A stretch of 12,692 bases of DNA from Chitinivibrionia bacterium (GCA_016208665.1 JACQXT010000149.1:1-12692), one strand, 5' to 3'; shown: positions 1-7,302, numbered from the stretch's first letter. Translations and numbers: made by a program. Notes: a model not told the origin generated them from the sequence alone.

Positions 1-1304
1 AACTGAAATGGTTCCACCGGGATCTCAAATCCCTCAGCAAGACGGCCCTTGATAAACTCAAATCTTCCCTCGCCGCCAACAACTTCATACAGCCCTTCAA
101 CGTCTGGCAGGCGGCCGGGACCACCGTGATCCTCGACGGCCATTACCGGGCGAAGGCAATGCGCCTCCTGGAGAAGGAAGGTTACAGGATCCCGGACCTG
201 CTTCCCGCTAACTTCATCGAATGCTCCGGGACCACTCAGGCCGCCGAGTTGGTCCTCCTCTATTCCAGCGTCTATGCCGCAGCAACCGCAGAGGGGATCG
301 AACACTTTGCCGCAATCTATGATCTCGATATGCGCCGCCTCATGATGGAGATGGAGATCCCCGATATCGATCTCGCCAAACTCTTCGGCCAGGATCCGGT
401 CCAGGATCCGGAGCGGGTACCCGAAATGAAGCCCGACGACATCCCGCCCATACCCGAGGATCCCCGGACCAGAAAGGGAGACCTCTATGAACTCGGACCC
501 CACAGACTCCTCTGCGGCAGTGCGACGGATCCGGAGCATGCCCTGCTGCTGATGAACGGTGAGAAAGCCGCCATGGTATTCACGGATCCGCCCTATGGGG
601 TCAGCTACGAGGCGGCCTGTGGAAAATTCGACATGATAAAGGGTGATGACAAGACCAACGATGACCTGGTCAATTCTTTGCTCTTGCCATCCCTAAAAGT
701 CGCCGTCCAAGTCACCTATCCGGAAGCTGCGTTCTATATCTGGCACGCCTCGTCTACCCGGGCAGACTTCGAATATGCTCTCAAAGCAGCCGGCCTTATC
801 GAACGGCAATACCTGATCTGGGCCAAACCCGGCTTCATCTTGGGCCACAGCGACTACCGGTGGGCTCACGAACCCTGCTTCTACGCCCACAAGCAGGACC
901 GGACTCCGGCATTTTACGGCGACCGCTCGCAGTCAACCGTCTGGAGAGCGGCCCTCCACCCTGCAGGCTCATCCGCCGCAACCCTTGCCTCCGGCCTTCT
1001 GCTCATCGACGGCTCCGGCGGCCGCCTCTTCCTCTCTCCGAAAGCGCCAAAGGGGAAGAAGGTCCGGACCCTCCGGCTCGCCCCCGGGCAGCAGCTCCAG
1101 CTCGAGGCGGGCGGCAAGCAAAACGATCTGTGGGAAGTGGGGCGCGATGACACCGGCGATCATCCGACCCAGAAGCCCGTGGAACTGGCAGCCAGGGCGA
1201 TCGAGAACAGCAGCCTCCCGGGAGAGATCGTCTGGGACGGCTTTCTCGGATCCGGAACCACGCTCATCGCCGCAGAGATCACCGGCCGCAGACATGGTTT
1301 ATAA
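1..1304 (+). CDS. ParB-like domain fused to beta-class DNA methyltransferase (5' partial, C-terminus short)
   Basis: The frame is open from the window edge, so the true start lies upstream; the GTG at 126 is internal because recognisable ParB-like sequence precedes it. About 433 residues are visible. The first ~95 include a ParB/Srx-type segment (VILDGHYRAKAMRLL). The methyltransferase follows: motif IV TDPPYGV (DPPY at 585-596), a central WAKP/HEPC segment, HPTQKPVEL near 1165, and the AdoMet-binding FLGSGTT at 1242-1262. Catalytic motif before AdoMet motif is the beta-class order, and DPPY fits an N6-adenine (or N4-cytosine) enzyme. Such fusions are common in phages and probably modify phage DNA against host restriction. 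The protein stops at GRRHGL. Relatives normally continue through a GRRxYGxExxP segment and some 20-30 more residues, so the C-terminus looks lost. Family is firm; activity and sequence specificity are unknown. Confidence 0.88.
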   Translation, partial: LKWFHRDLKSLSKTALDKLKSSLAANNFIQPFNVWQAAGTTVILDGHYRAKAMRLLEKEGYRIPDLLPANFIECSGTTQAAELVLLYSSVYAAATAEGIEHFAAIYDLDMRRLMMEMEIPDIDLAKLFGQDPVQDPERVPEMKPDDIPPIPEDPRTRKGDLYELGPHRLLCGSATDPEHALLLMNGEKAAMVFTDPPYGVSYEAACGKFDMIKGDDKTNDDLVNSLLLPSLKVAVQVTYPEAAFYIWHASSTRADFEYALKAAGLIERQYLIWAKPGFILGHSDYRWAHEPCFYAHKQDRTPAFYGDRSQSTVWRAALHPAGSSAATLASGLLLIDGSGGRLFLSPKAPKGKKVRTLRLAPGQQLQLEAGGKQNDLWEVGRDDTGDHPTQKPVELAARAIENSSLPGEIVWDGFLGSGTTLIAAEITGRRHGL

Positions 1305-1324
1305 AAGAAAAAGGTATCTAATAA

Positions 1325-1353
1325 AAAGGCCCATCCATTTCGGACGGGCCTTT
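1325..1353 (-). terminator. Rho-independent terminator for the minus-strand genes
   Basis: The arms 1325-1336 and 1342-1353 form a 12-bp stem with a 5-nt loop. Read on the minus strand every position pairs, one being G-U, and the stem is followed by a run of five T (TTTTTATTA). Read on the plus strand the same position is an A-C mismatch and only three T lie in the 3' arm before CAG. The signal is therefore oriented to end transcription of the minus-strand pair, though it could slow plus-strand transcription from the methyltransferase as well. Confidence 0.72.
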
Positions 1354-1372
1354 CAGTATAAGGGTCTATAGC

Positions 1373-1555
1373 TTATCTGATACCAAAATAATAGATCGCC
1401 GACTCGTACACCGGTTGCCTCTGCTCCGAAATACGAACGTATTTAATCATCGTTCCCTCTCCGGCAGCAAACTTACCAGCTGATACATCAGCCAGAAAAC
1501 CCATCAGGTTCTTTTCTTCCAGGTCGTGGTTTTTTTCTTCCGCCTTTACTGCCAT
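1373..1555 (-). CDS. 60-residue protein of unknown function
   Basis: I do not recognise this protein. It begins MAVKAEEKNHDLEEKN, a charged, probably helical N-terminus, and ends with a tyrosine-rich stretch (ESAIYYFGIR). It has no transmembrane segment, signal peptide or Cys/His metal motif. The start is supported by a purine-rich ribosome site on the minus strand (GGAGG at 1565-1561, 5 nt before ATG). It lies 86 nt downstream of the SDH-like protease gene on the same strand and is followed directly by a minus-strand terminator, so the two are probably one transcript. The position suggests a partner, substrate or regulator of the protease, but only by co-location. Confidence 0.55.
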   Translation of the reverse strand: MAVKAEEKNHDLEEKNLMGFLADVSAGKFAAGEGTMIKYVRISEQRQPVYESAIYYFGIR

Positions 1556-1641
1556 ACTCCCCTCCCTCGATTGATTTTGACAAGCTCCGAGCTAAACATG
1601 CCACTTCACAAATACATCTTAATTCTACCACAGAAAATTAA

Positions 1642-2811
1642 TCATGTTACCATTTTTTTTCCAGTGTTGGTCTCGATCTCATTTTTCAACCCGGACAAGT
1701 CGGTCTCAAACCCGCACTCGCATTTCAGTCTTGCATCACCGGGGAATGGCGACCGCCCATCTTTTCTGAATTTTTCATCGATTTTCGGGTCCGGTATAAA
1801 CTTGGCATAAAGTTGGTGTACTTTGCCGCAATGTGAGCATTGGTGTGTTATCTCGACCGAATCAAAGGCAGGGCCAGGAATGGCGGGAGAAGATCCTTTG
1901 CTGGCATGCTTAAAGATCTTATCTGACTCGGTTGCGAAGATCTTATACGTACTCGTGGTGACATACAGGAATGTCGTGACCGTATGAATCCTGTACACTA
2001 CGTCCGCAAGATCGGGATTATCGTCTATGCAGATTACCTTGAGTCCTATATCCAACAGATCTTCAATCTTGATCGATCGTCCGTGAGATCTCCATTTTGA
2101 GTGGTTGCAGAGTTGTTGGGCAATCTCGGCGGCCCTGCTTTTTTTCATTTCGTCGGTAACCGGCGTTTTGTTTTTCTCGGTCAGATTCCAGTCTCGGAAC
2201 TTGTATTTCGGAAGCCATTCTATTACGAGGTCTTCAGCAAATTTAAGGGCGTGATTGACCCCACTCAACTCCCCAGGGGTGATCTGTGCTATTATGACCG
2301 CATCGACGGGATTTAGTATATGGGGAGGATTGGCTGCTTCCGCCTGTTTGCTCTTGACCCATTCCATATAATCGTACGCAGAGATTGTTGACCGGCCCAA
2401 TTGGACCTGTGCGTCAATTGGACCCAAACTGCCGGTCTCGGTCATTAGAATTTCATGCCCGGATAATACCATAATGGTCCCCGCGCTCTTCGCCTCTCCC
2501 GAAACCACGAAGTTAACAGTATCAAAGGTCGAATGCAGGAATTTGACTATATCCTCCGCGGTCTCACCGCTTCCTCCAGGAGTCTGAATAAAGAAATCAA
2601 GGTTCCTATGTACCTTTTGTGGAGATAGTAAGTCGTGTATAACATAGTAATCTGGCCGTTCGAGAGCTGTCTGTGGAATCGGATTCTCCGGCGACGCGCT
2701 ATAGACGAACAGATATCTGCCGGTCAACTTATTGTACCGGGTGATAAGGTTCAGTAATTCGTCTTGCAGTTCTTGTACACCCACCCCGAGATACTCTTTC
2801 ATCAGACTCAT
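1642..2811 (-). CDS. SDH-type Clp-fold serine protease with C-terminal zinc-ribbon-like motif
   Basis: Predicted ClpP/SppA-fold serine peptidase of the serine dehydrogenase proteinase (SDH) group, 389 residues. The ATG at 2811 is chosen because TTTGGAGG (GGAGG at 2822-2818) lies 6 nt upstream; a longer frame reaches 2922 but has no comparable site. Visible motifs are IQTPGGSGETAEDI at about 75-88, the presumed nucleophile Ser109 in KSAGT, and TGSLGPIDAQ at 126-135, as in Clp-fold peptidases. The last ~70 residues hold CSHCG (Cys325, Cys328) and CECG (Cys364, Cys366), a likely zinc-binding knuckle for nucleic acid or protein contact. With no signal peptide or membrane segment it should act in the cytoplasm. 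The gene runs against the phage late operon and is AT-richer than its flanks, as expected of an acquired cargo gene. Peptidase family is fairly secure; substrate and role are unknown. Confidence 0.82.
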   Translation of the reverse strand: MSLMKEYLGVGVQELQDELLNLITRYNKLTGRYLFVYSASPENPIPQTALERPDYYVIHDLLSPQKVHRNLDFFIQTPGGSGETAEDIVKFLHSTFDTVNFVVSGEAKSAGTIMVLSGHEILMTETGSLGPIDAQVQLGRSTISAYDYMEWVKSKQAEAANPPHILNPVDAVIIAQITPGELSGVNHALKFAEDLVIEWLPKYKFRDWNLTEKNKTPVTDEMKKSRAAEIAQQLCNHSKWRSHGRSIKIEDLLDIGLKVICIDDNPDLADVVYRIHTVTTFLYVTTSTYKIFATESDKIFKHASKGSSPAIPGPAFDSVEITHQCSHCGKVHQLYAKFIPDPKIDEKFRKDGRSPFPGDARLKCECGFETDLSGLKNEIETNTGKKMVT

Positions 2812-2817
2812 AGTTAT

Positions 2818-2822
2818 CCTCC
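2818..2822 (-). promoter_or_regulatory. Ribosome binding site that sets the protease start
   Basis: GGAGG on the minus strand, 6 nt from the ATG at 2811. It favours this start over the upstream in-frame ATG at 2922. Confidence 0.75.
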
Positions 2823-2854
2823 AAAGGAAATTACCCGGTAACATTTTGTCCGTG

Positions 2855-2883
2855 ATTATAGTCAATTGTTGCATCTGTTGAAA
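2855..2883 (-). promoter_or_regulatory. Candidate sigma70 promoter for the protease gene
   Basis: The minus strand carries a perfect TATAAT (2860-2855). Seventeen bases upstream is a poor -35 (TTTCAA, 2883-2878). Transcription would begin near 2848, giving a leader of about 37 nt that contains the GGAGG site. The good -10 and sensible leader length support it; the weak -35 suggests low or activated expression. Confidence 0.4.
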
Positions 2884-2936
2884 TTGATGTAAAGAAGTTT
2901 CTCTCGAATTCCTCCCTTCCAAATTGCCGTATTTTT

Positions 2937-2961
2937 GGAATGACCCCTATTGACACATTCC
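2937..2961. repeat. Short inverted repeat upstream of the minus-strand cassette
   Basis: GGAATG (2937-2942) and CATTCC (2956-2961) are perfect 6-bp inverted arms around a 13-nt centre. The repeat lies just upstream of the protease promoter, between divergent transcription units. It could be a regulator's operator, a REP-like hairpin or a scar of the insertion. No matching copy was seen at the other side of the cassette near 1300. Confidence 0.35.
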
Positions 2962-3114
2962 GCCCTTAGTTTTTGCCCCTCCGTGCCCTCTCTCCCTAAT
3001 TTTCAAACCCGCAAAAACCCGAAATCTTCCCCAATTTCCCCCAAAGTTCAGTAGTTTTGTACCGCCTTTTTGGATCGGCCCTTTTTGCGAAAAATCCCGT
3101 GATACGATTCCCCC
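2962..3114. other. Pyrimidine-rich intergenic stretch before gpW
   Basis: Together with the promoter and repeat region this gives roughly 300 bases without a gene between divergent units. On the plus strand it is C/T-rich and G-poor, with several CCCC and TTTTT runs. I see no convincing open frame, no remnant of terminase or methyltransferase, and no RNA gene. A TACGAT at 3103-3108 sits 6 nt before the gpW ATG and could be a -10 element, but no -35 accompanies it. Confidence 0.4.
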
Positions 3115-3345
3115 ATGCCACAGACAACCTTCACCACATGGACCGCGCTCCTGGCCACGATGATGGACCAGCTCGCTTCCCAGAACATCACCGTCACCTC
3201 CGTCACCATCGATGGCAACCTGATCCAGTACCGCACCCTTAAGGAGCTGCGCGAGCAGATAGACTACGTCCGGACCATGGCTGCATACGAGACCGGCACA
3301 ATCGCCCCCCGCACCTACGCGGGCCAGGGCGGAAGGTGCGAGTGA
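3115..3345 (+). CDS. gpW-like head-tail joining protein
   Basis: Small 76-residue protein with the gpW-type central segment: VTSVTIDGNLIQYRTLKEL followed by a helix with REQIDYVR. In lambda, W completes the filled head before FII and the tail attach. It lies directly before a lambda-type portal gene, the canonical position. Its TGA overlaps the portal ATG (TGATG at 3343-3347), so portal translation is likely coupled to it. The ATG at 3115 is preceded by CGATTCCCCC and has no Shine-Dalgarno sequence; the internal Met codons at 3160 and 3163 also lack one and would cut the conserved N-terminal helix. Translation may be leaderless or otherwise unusual. The family call rests on size, sequence flavour and position. 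Confidence 0.75.
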   Translation: MPQTTFTTWTALLATMMDQLASQNITVTSVTIDGNLIQYRTLKELREQIDYVRTMAAYETGTIAPRTYAGQGGRCE

Positions 3346-5048
3346 TGGGCGCTGCGGACCGCGTCGCCTCGACCCTCGATCGCCTCGTCGGTATATTCTC
3401 GCCCGCTGCCCAGCTCCGGAGGTCCCTCGGCCGTGAACGGCTCGCAGCCTATGAGCGCATGGCCTCCAGCCCCGATTCCGGATCCGGTGAAAATCCCTGG
3501 GGAGCCCGCGCCGAAATGTACGCGGCCGCAAAATCAAACCGTCTCACCGGAGGCTGGGCGCCGGCGAACTCCGACGTCAACCGGATCATCGCGGCCTCGT
3601 CCCCCATGGTCCGCGCCCGGGTCCGTCAGCTCATCCGTGACTTTCCCTACTTCCACCGCGCAGCATCCGTCTCCGTCGACTACGTCGTCGGCTCCGGGAT
3701 CACTTTCCAATCGCGAATCCTCGAACCTTCCGGCAAAGCATTCGACAAGCAGTGGGTCCAGGCAACGGAAGACGCCTTCTCCTTCTGGATGGACGAAGCC
3801 GACTTTGCCCGCAAGCTCCATTACTACGAGATCATGCAGCTCGGCAAGCTCCAGGATAACGAGTCCGGCGAGTTTCTCATCGTCAAGCGCTTCGACCGCT
3901 CCGTGCCCCGGTACCTGCCCTATCGACTCCAGATGATCGAGGCCGACTGGCTCACCGATATGGGAGCAACCCCCGTCGGCGGATCGGGCAAGAGCTATAT
4001 CGACCAGGGCATAGAGTATGACATTCAATCCGGCCGCGTCATTGCCTACCATTTCACGGATCCTGATGGCTGGGGCCGCGTCACCAAGGTCCTCGCAAAA
4101 GACGTGGTCCACGGCTTCAAGACCTTAAGACCCGGCCAGCTCCGCGGCATCTCTCCCTACGCCGCCGGCGTTATTCTCGCCAATGACCTGGACAATTACA
4201 TCGGGGCCACGGTGGACACCGCCAAGCTCGCCGCCAAGTGGCTCGCCATAGTGGAGACAAGCGACCCCATGTCCAGGCAGTTCCCCAACACCCAGGTCCC
4301 CACGGGCCTCCAGAACCTCGCTCCCGCGGACTCGACGAAGAAGATCGAATATCTGGAAAACGCCATCATCGAATACCTTCGCCCTGGAGAAAAAATAACC
4401 CTCTCCCAGAACCCGAACCCCTCGGCCGCTTTCTCCCCCTTTGTGAAACTCATGGTCTGCATCTATTCCATCGTCACCGGGATCCCCTACGAGCTGATCT
4501 CCGGAGACTATGACGGCCTCAACTATTCCGTGAGCCGCGCAAAGCGGAATGACTTCGCCTTCGAGCTGCGTCCCCTCGCGGCCCGTCATGTCCGGCAATT
4601 CTGCATGTCGACCTTCCGGCCCTTCATGGATACTGCAGTCCTGGCAGGTAAGCTGCCTTTCCGGGATTACTTTCAGAGCCCCTTCAAGTACCTGGCCTGC
4701 GAATGGCAGCCGCCCGGCATGGAAGCCGTCGCCCCCTTGCGCGAATCAAAGGCCAACATAGACCAGATGGGAGCGGGCCTCCGCTCGCCCCAGGAGATCG
4801 CTGCCGCCCGTGGCCGTGACCTCGAGGATATCTACAAAGAGATCGCTGCCGCCAAGAAGCTCGCCACCACACTCGGGCTCGATTTCACCGCCGCCTCCAC
4901 GGCCCTGGCCAACAACCCGGCCGCCATCGCCCCGGGTACCGCCGACAACAACGGCACATCGCGCAGCACCGCCCGATCCCTGGAGGATCTCCAGATGCAG
5001 CTCATGGACCTTGTGGACCGTCTGGACGCCTTGTCCATGAGGCAATAG
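3345..5048 (+). CDS. Phage portal protein, lambda gpB-like
   Basis: Portal subunit, 567 residues, close to lambda gpB (533). Twelve copies normally form the ring at the capsid vertex through which DNA is packaged and leaves. Lambda-family features include the early NRLTGGW segment (about 65-71), a helix with MVRARVRQLIRDFPYFHRA (about 88-106), then VVGSGI, and a later segment with SGDYDGLNYSVSRA, typical of this family. The ATG at 3345 overlaps the gpW stop and has GGAAGG at 3331-3336, 8 nt upstream, so I prefer it to the in-frame GTG at 3336. The C-terminal ~80 residues are Ala-rich and probably flexible. The gene ends in TAG, 10 nt before the capsid gene start. Confidence 0.92.
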   Translation: MGAADRVASTLDRLVGIFSPAAQLRRSLGRERLAAYERMASSPDSGSGENPWGARAEMYAAAKSNRLTGGWAPANSDVNRIIAASSPMVRARVRQLIRDFPYFHRAASVSVDYVVGSGITFQSRILEPSGKAFDKQWVQATEDAFSFWMDEADFARKLHYYEIMQLGKLQDNESGEFLIVKRFDRSVPRYLPYRLQMIEADWLTDMGATPVGGSGKSYIDQGIEYDIQSGRVIAYHFTDPDGWGRVTKVLAKDVVHGFKTLRPGQLRGISPYAAGVILANDLDNYIGATVDTAKLAAKWLAIVETSDPMSRQFPNTQVPTGLQNLAPADSTKKIEYLENAIIEYLRPGEKITLSQNPNPSAAFSPFVKLMVCIYSIVTGIPYELISGDYDGLNYSVSRAKRNDFAFELRPLAARHVRQFCMSTFRPFMDTAVLAGKLPFRDYFQSPFKYLACEWQPPGMEAVAPLRESKANIDQMGAGLRSPQEIAAARGRDLEDIYKEIAAAKKLATTLGLDFTAASTALANNPAAIAPGTADNNGTSRSTARSLEDLQMQLMDLVDRLDALSMRQ

Positions 5049-5058
5049 AGGAGGAAAC

Positions 5059-7227
5059 ATGCCGCAGAAACCCAAAGCAAATAAACCCGCTACCAATCAA
5101 GCACCTTTTGAATTGGACCTGCACTGCAGGTCGGTCATCATCCCCCAGGCAAACGGCGTCCCGGCTTCATTTGATGAAACCACCCGCAGCTTCGAGGCAG
5201 ATTTTGCTACCGAGGAGCCCGTATGGTCTATCGACATGCGGACGTGGGAGCCCGTTCTCGATCTCACCCTAATGTCCGGTTGCGTCCTGCCCGGATCCGG
5301 CCAGATCCCCATGCTCGACAGCCATGTTCGGATAGGGACCGCTGCAGCCCTGGGAATGACGCTCCAATCAGGTACCGATTGTCTGATAGGCTCGGGGCGC
5401 CAATTGGCAGTTGCCAATGGCAAGCTGTCCGGCCGCATATATTTCTCTTCCGTTGAGGAAGCAGAACCGCCCTACACCAAAGCCCGGGAGGGTCACCTGA
5501 CCGATGTCTCACTCGGATATAAACAACTGGATGGAGTAAGGATACCGGCGGGCACCACGGGAATAGTTCAGGGGAGATCCTACACGGCGCCGGCAGAAGC
5601 CCCCCTCAACGTAATCACCAAATGGCAGCCCAGAGAAATAAGCGTCTGTGTTTTCGGCGCAGACGAAGCAACGAAAATCCGCAGCGCCCTCGCTGACGGG
5701 AATCCACCAAAAATCCATAAGGAGGTACAAACCATGGATGAGAAATTAAGGGCACTCCTCGAAGCGAAAGGATTGCCGAAGACCGCAACAGAAGCAGAGG
5801 CCTGGGCATTTGCCGAGAACCTCGCGCCGACCAACACTCGTGCTGCAGCAGAGCCTCCTGCCGCGCCCGCCGCGGTTCAGCCTGGCGATGAAGCGATCCG
5901 TGCCGCCATCGGCGCAGAGCGCACCCGCGTCTCCGAGATCGATGCCATGTGCGCCCGTTTCGAATGCACCGATCTGGCCCCGGAGCTGCGCACATCCGGC
6001 GCGACCGTCGACCAGGCCCGGGCGAAGGTGATGGAGAAGATCTCCGCACGCTCCACCGACAACCCCGGCCCAACCTACCGCCCGCCCATCGAGATGGGTC
6101 TCGACAGCCGCGATAAATTCCGCGCCGCCGTGGTCGACTCCCTGATCATCCGTTCTGCCCACGAAGCGATCCGCAAGTCTCAGGGCGCGGTATTTGAAAA
6201 ACCTGCGCCCGGCGCCCTCGATCTTCTCGGCTTTTCGCTTCGGGAACTCTGCCGCGAGTCCCTCCGCGTCCAGGGCCTCCCTTCAGGAGGAAACGCCCTC
6301 GAAATGATCGGCCGCGCCCTCACCACCTCTGACTTCCCGCTCATCCTCGCCGCCGTGGCGAATAAATCTCTCATGGCCGGCTGGGAGACCGCCTCCGAGA
6401 CCTGGCAGATCTGGTGCGCTGTCGGGTCAGTTTCCGATTTCAAGCTGAATACCGCCGTTCGTCCGTCGGAAGGTTCCGACCTTGATGAGGTACCGGAAGA
6501 CACCGAGTACACCTACGGCACCCGCTCCGAGCAGCAGGAGCAGTATAAAGTCGTCACCTACGGCAAGCTTTTTGCCCTTTCCCGGCAGACCATCATCAAC
6601 GATGATCTCGGCGCACTCACCGACGTCCCTGCCATGCACGGCGAGTCCTGGGCACGCAAGATCGGCGACCTCGCTTATGCGGTCCTTACCGCCAACGCCA
6701 ATATGGGCGATGCCCACCCCCTCTTTAGTGCGACCTACCATTCCAATGTTGCCACGGGCGGTGATATCGGCGCCGTGGGCGTCGCTACCATGGAAGCCGC
6801 AGTAAAGGCAATGAAGAGCCAGAAAGACATCCTCGGCCTCAGACGGCTCAACATCAGGCCCCAGTATTACCTGGCCCCCGTCTCCGTCGAAGGAGCCTCG
6901 GAGGTCTTCTTCAAGACGGAGAAATTCTCCGACCGCGCCGCAGCGGCAACACCTGACGCGTCCGACGCATCGAGCCGTGTAAATATCTACTTCAACACCC
7001 TGACCCGAGTCTACGAGCCGCGTCTCGATGACGACGACGACAAGACCTGGTACCTGGCAGGACCCAAGGGCAAGACCGTCAAGGTGTTCTTCCTCGGCGG
7101 GAACCAGACGCCCTACATGGAGACCAAGCAGGGATGGAACGTAGACGGTGTGGAGTACAAGGTCCGCGGTGACGCAGGCGCGAAGGCGATGGACTGGAAA
7201 GCACTCTACCAGAACCCGAATACGTAA
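5059..7227 (+). CDS. Prohead protease - scaffold - major capsid protein fusion
   Basis: One 722-residue frame encodes three parts. Residues 1 to ~215 resemble an S78-type prohead protease: LDSHVRIG supplies a presumed catalytic His89, HLTDVSLGY a presumed Ser151, and WQPREISVCVFGAD closes the domain. Residues ~226-340 are Ala/Glu-rich and helical and fit a scaffold or delta region. Residues ~345-722 are a major capsid protein of the HK97 fold, with KLFALSRQTIINDDLGAL typical of Mu gpT-like capsids. AGAGGAGG at 5047-5054 precedes the ATG. Separation of the parts probably needs both proteolysis and internal initiation at 5734. Fused protease-capsid genes are known in prophages. The product builds the procapsid; the protease removes scaffold before DNA is packaged. 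Confidence 0.88.
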   Translation: MPQKPKANKPATNQAPFELDLHCRSVIIPQANGVPASFDETTRSFEADFATEEPVWSIDMRTWEPVLDLTLMSGCVLPGSGQIPMLDSHVRIGTAAALGMTLQSGTDCLIGSGRQLAVANGKLSGRIYFSSVEEAEPPYTKAREGHLTDVSLGYKQLDGVRIPAGTTGIVQGRSYTAPAEAPLNVITKWQPREISVCVFGADEATKIRSALADGNPPKIHKEVQTMDEKLRALLEAKGLPKTATEAEAWAFAENLAPTNTRAAAEPPAAPAAVQPGDEAIRAAIGAERTRVSEIDAMCARFECTDLAPELRTSGATVDQARAKVMEKISARSTDNPGPTYRPPIEMGLDSRDKFRAAVVDSLIIRSAHEAIRKSQGAVFEKPAPGALDLLGFSLRELCRESLRVQGLPSGGNALEMIGRALTTSDFPLILAAVANKSLMAGWETASETWQIWCAVGSVSDFKLNTAVRPSEGSDLDEVPEDTEYTYGTRSEQQEQYKVVTYGKLFALSRQTIINDDLGALTDVPAMHGESWARKIGDLAYAVLTANANMGDAHPLFSATYHSNVATGGDIGAVGVATMEAAVKAMKSQKDILGLRRLNIRPQYYLAPVSVEGASEVFFKTEKFSDRAAAATPDASDASSRVNIYFNTLTRVYEPRLDDDDDKTWYLAGPKGKTVKVFFLGGNQTPYMETKQGWNVDGVEYKVRGDAGAKAMDWKALYQNPNT
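5719..5736 (+). promoter_or_regulatory. Internal ribosome binding site and in-frame start inside the protease-capsid gene
   Basis: AAGGAGGT at 5719-5726 is followed after 7 nt by ATG at 5734, in frame at codon 226. It is the best-matched ribosome site in the window and sits exactly at the boundary between protease and scaffold-capsid parts. Initiation here would give a 497-residue scaffold-capsid protein (MDEKLRALLEAKG...) in excess over the full-length fusion, as in the nested C/Nu3 arrangement of lambda. Confidence 0.75.
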
Positions 7228-7236
7228 GGAATACAG

Positions 7237-7279
7237 GGACCGAAAGGGGTCCAGGGTTCGAGCAGATTCCTTGAACCCT
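7237..7279 (+). promoter_or_regulatory. Two consecutive hairpins between capsid and cement genes
   Basis: A small stem GGACC/GGTCC (7237-7252, 6-nt loop) is followed directly by a 10-bp stem, AGGGTTCGAG (7253-7262) with CTTGAACCCT (7270-7279), one G-U pair and a 7-nt loop. No T-run follows, so this is not a classical terminator. It may protect the abundant capsid transcript's 3' end or reduce read-through. The 3' arm is part of a short tandem repeat, which allows alternative pairings. Confidence 0.4.
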
Positions 7280-7302
7280 TCATCCCTTGAACCCTTGAAC
7301 CC
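7271..7302 (+). repeat. Four tandem 8-bp units, TTGAACCC type
   Basis: Units are 7271-7278 TTGAACCC, 7279-7286 TTCATCCC (two changes), 7287-7294 TTGAACCC and 7295-7302 TTGAACCC. The array lies in the 99-nt gap between the capsid stop and the cement ATG and ends 10 nt before the AAAGGAGGT ribosome site at 7312-7320. It looks like slippage expansion in an untranslated spacer. Confidence 0.7.

Noticed and set aside
1583..1593. Short palindrome AGCTCCGAGCT between the two minus-strand genes
   Set aside because: Five-base arms around one base cannot form a hairpin, and nothing else supports an operator.
2950..2978. Plus-strand TTGACA as a -35 for the late operon
   Set aside because: No acceptable -10 lies 16-18 bases downstream (TTGCCC region). 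It is also over 130 bases from the gpW start.
2947..3537. Minus-strand Arg/Gly-rich frame of 196 codons across gpW and the spacer
   Set aside because: It has low-complexity composition, covers the gpW and portal starts, and shows no family resemblance.
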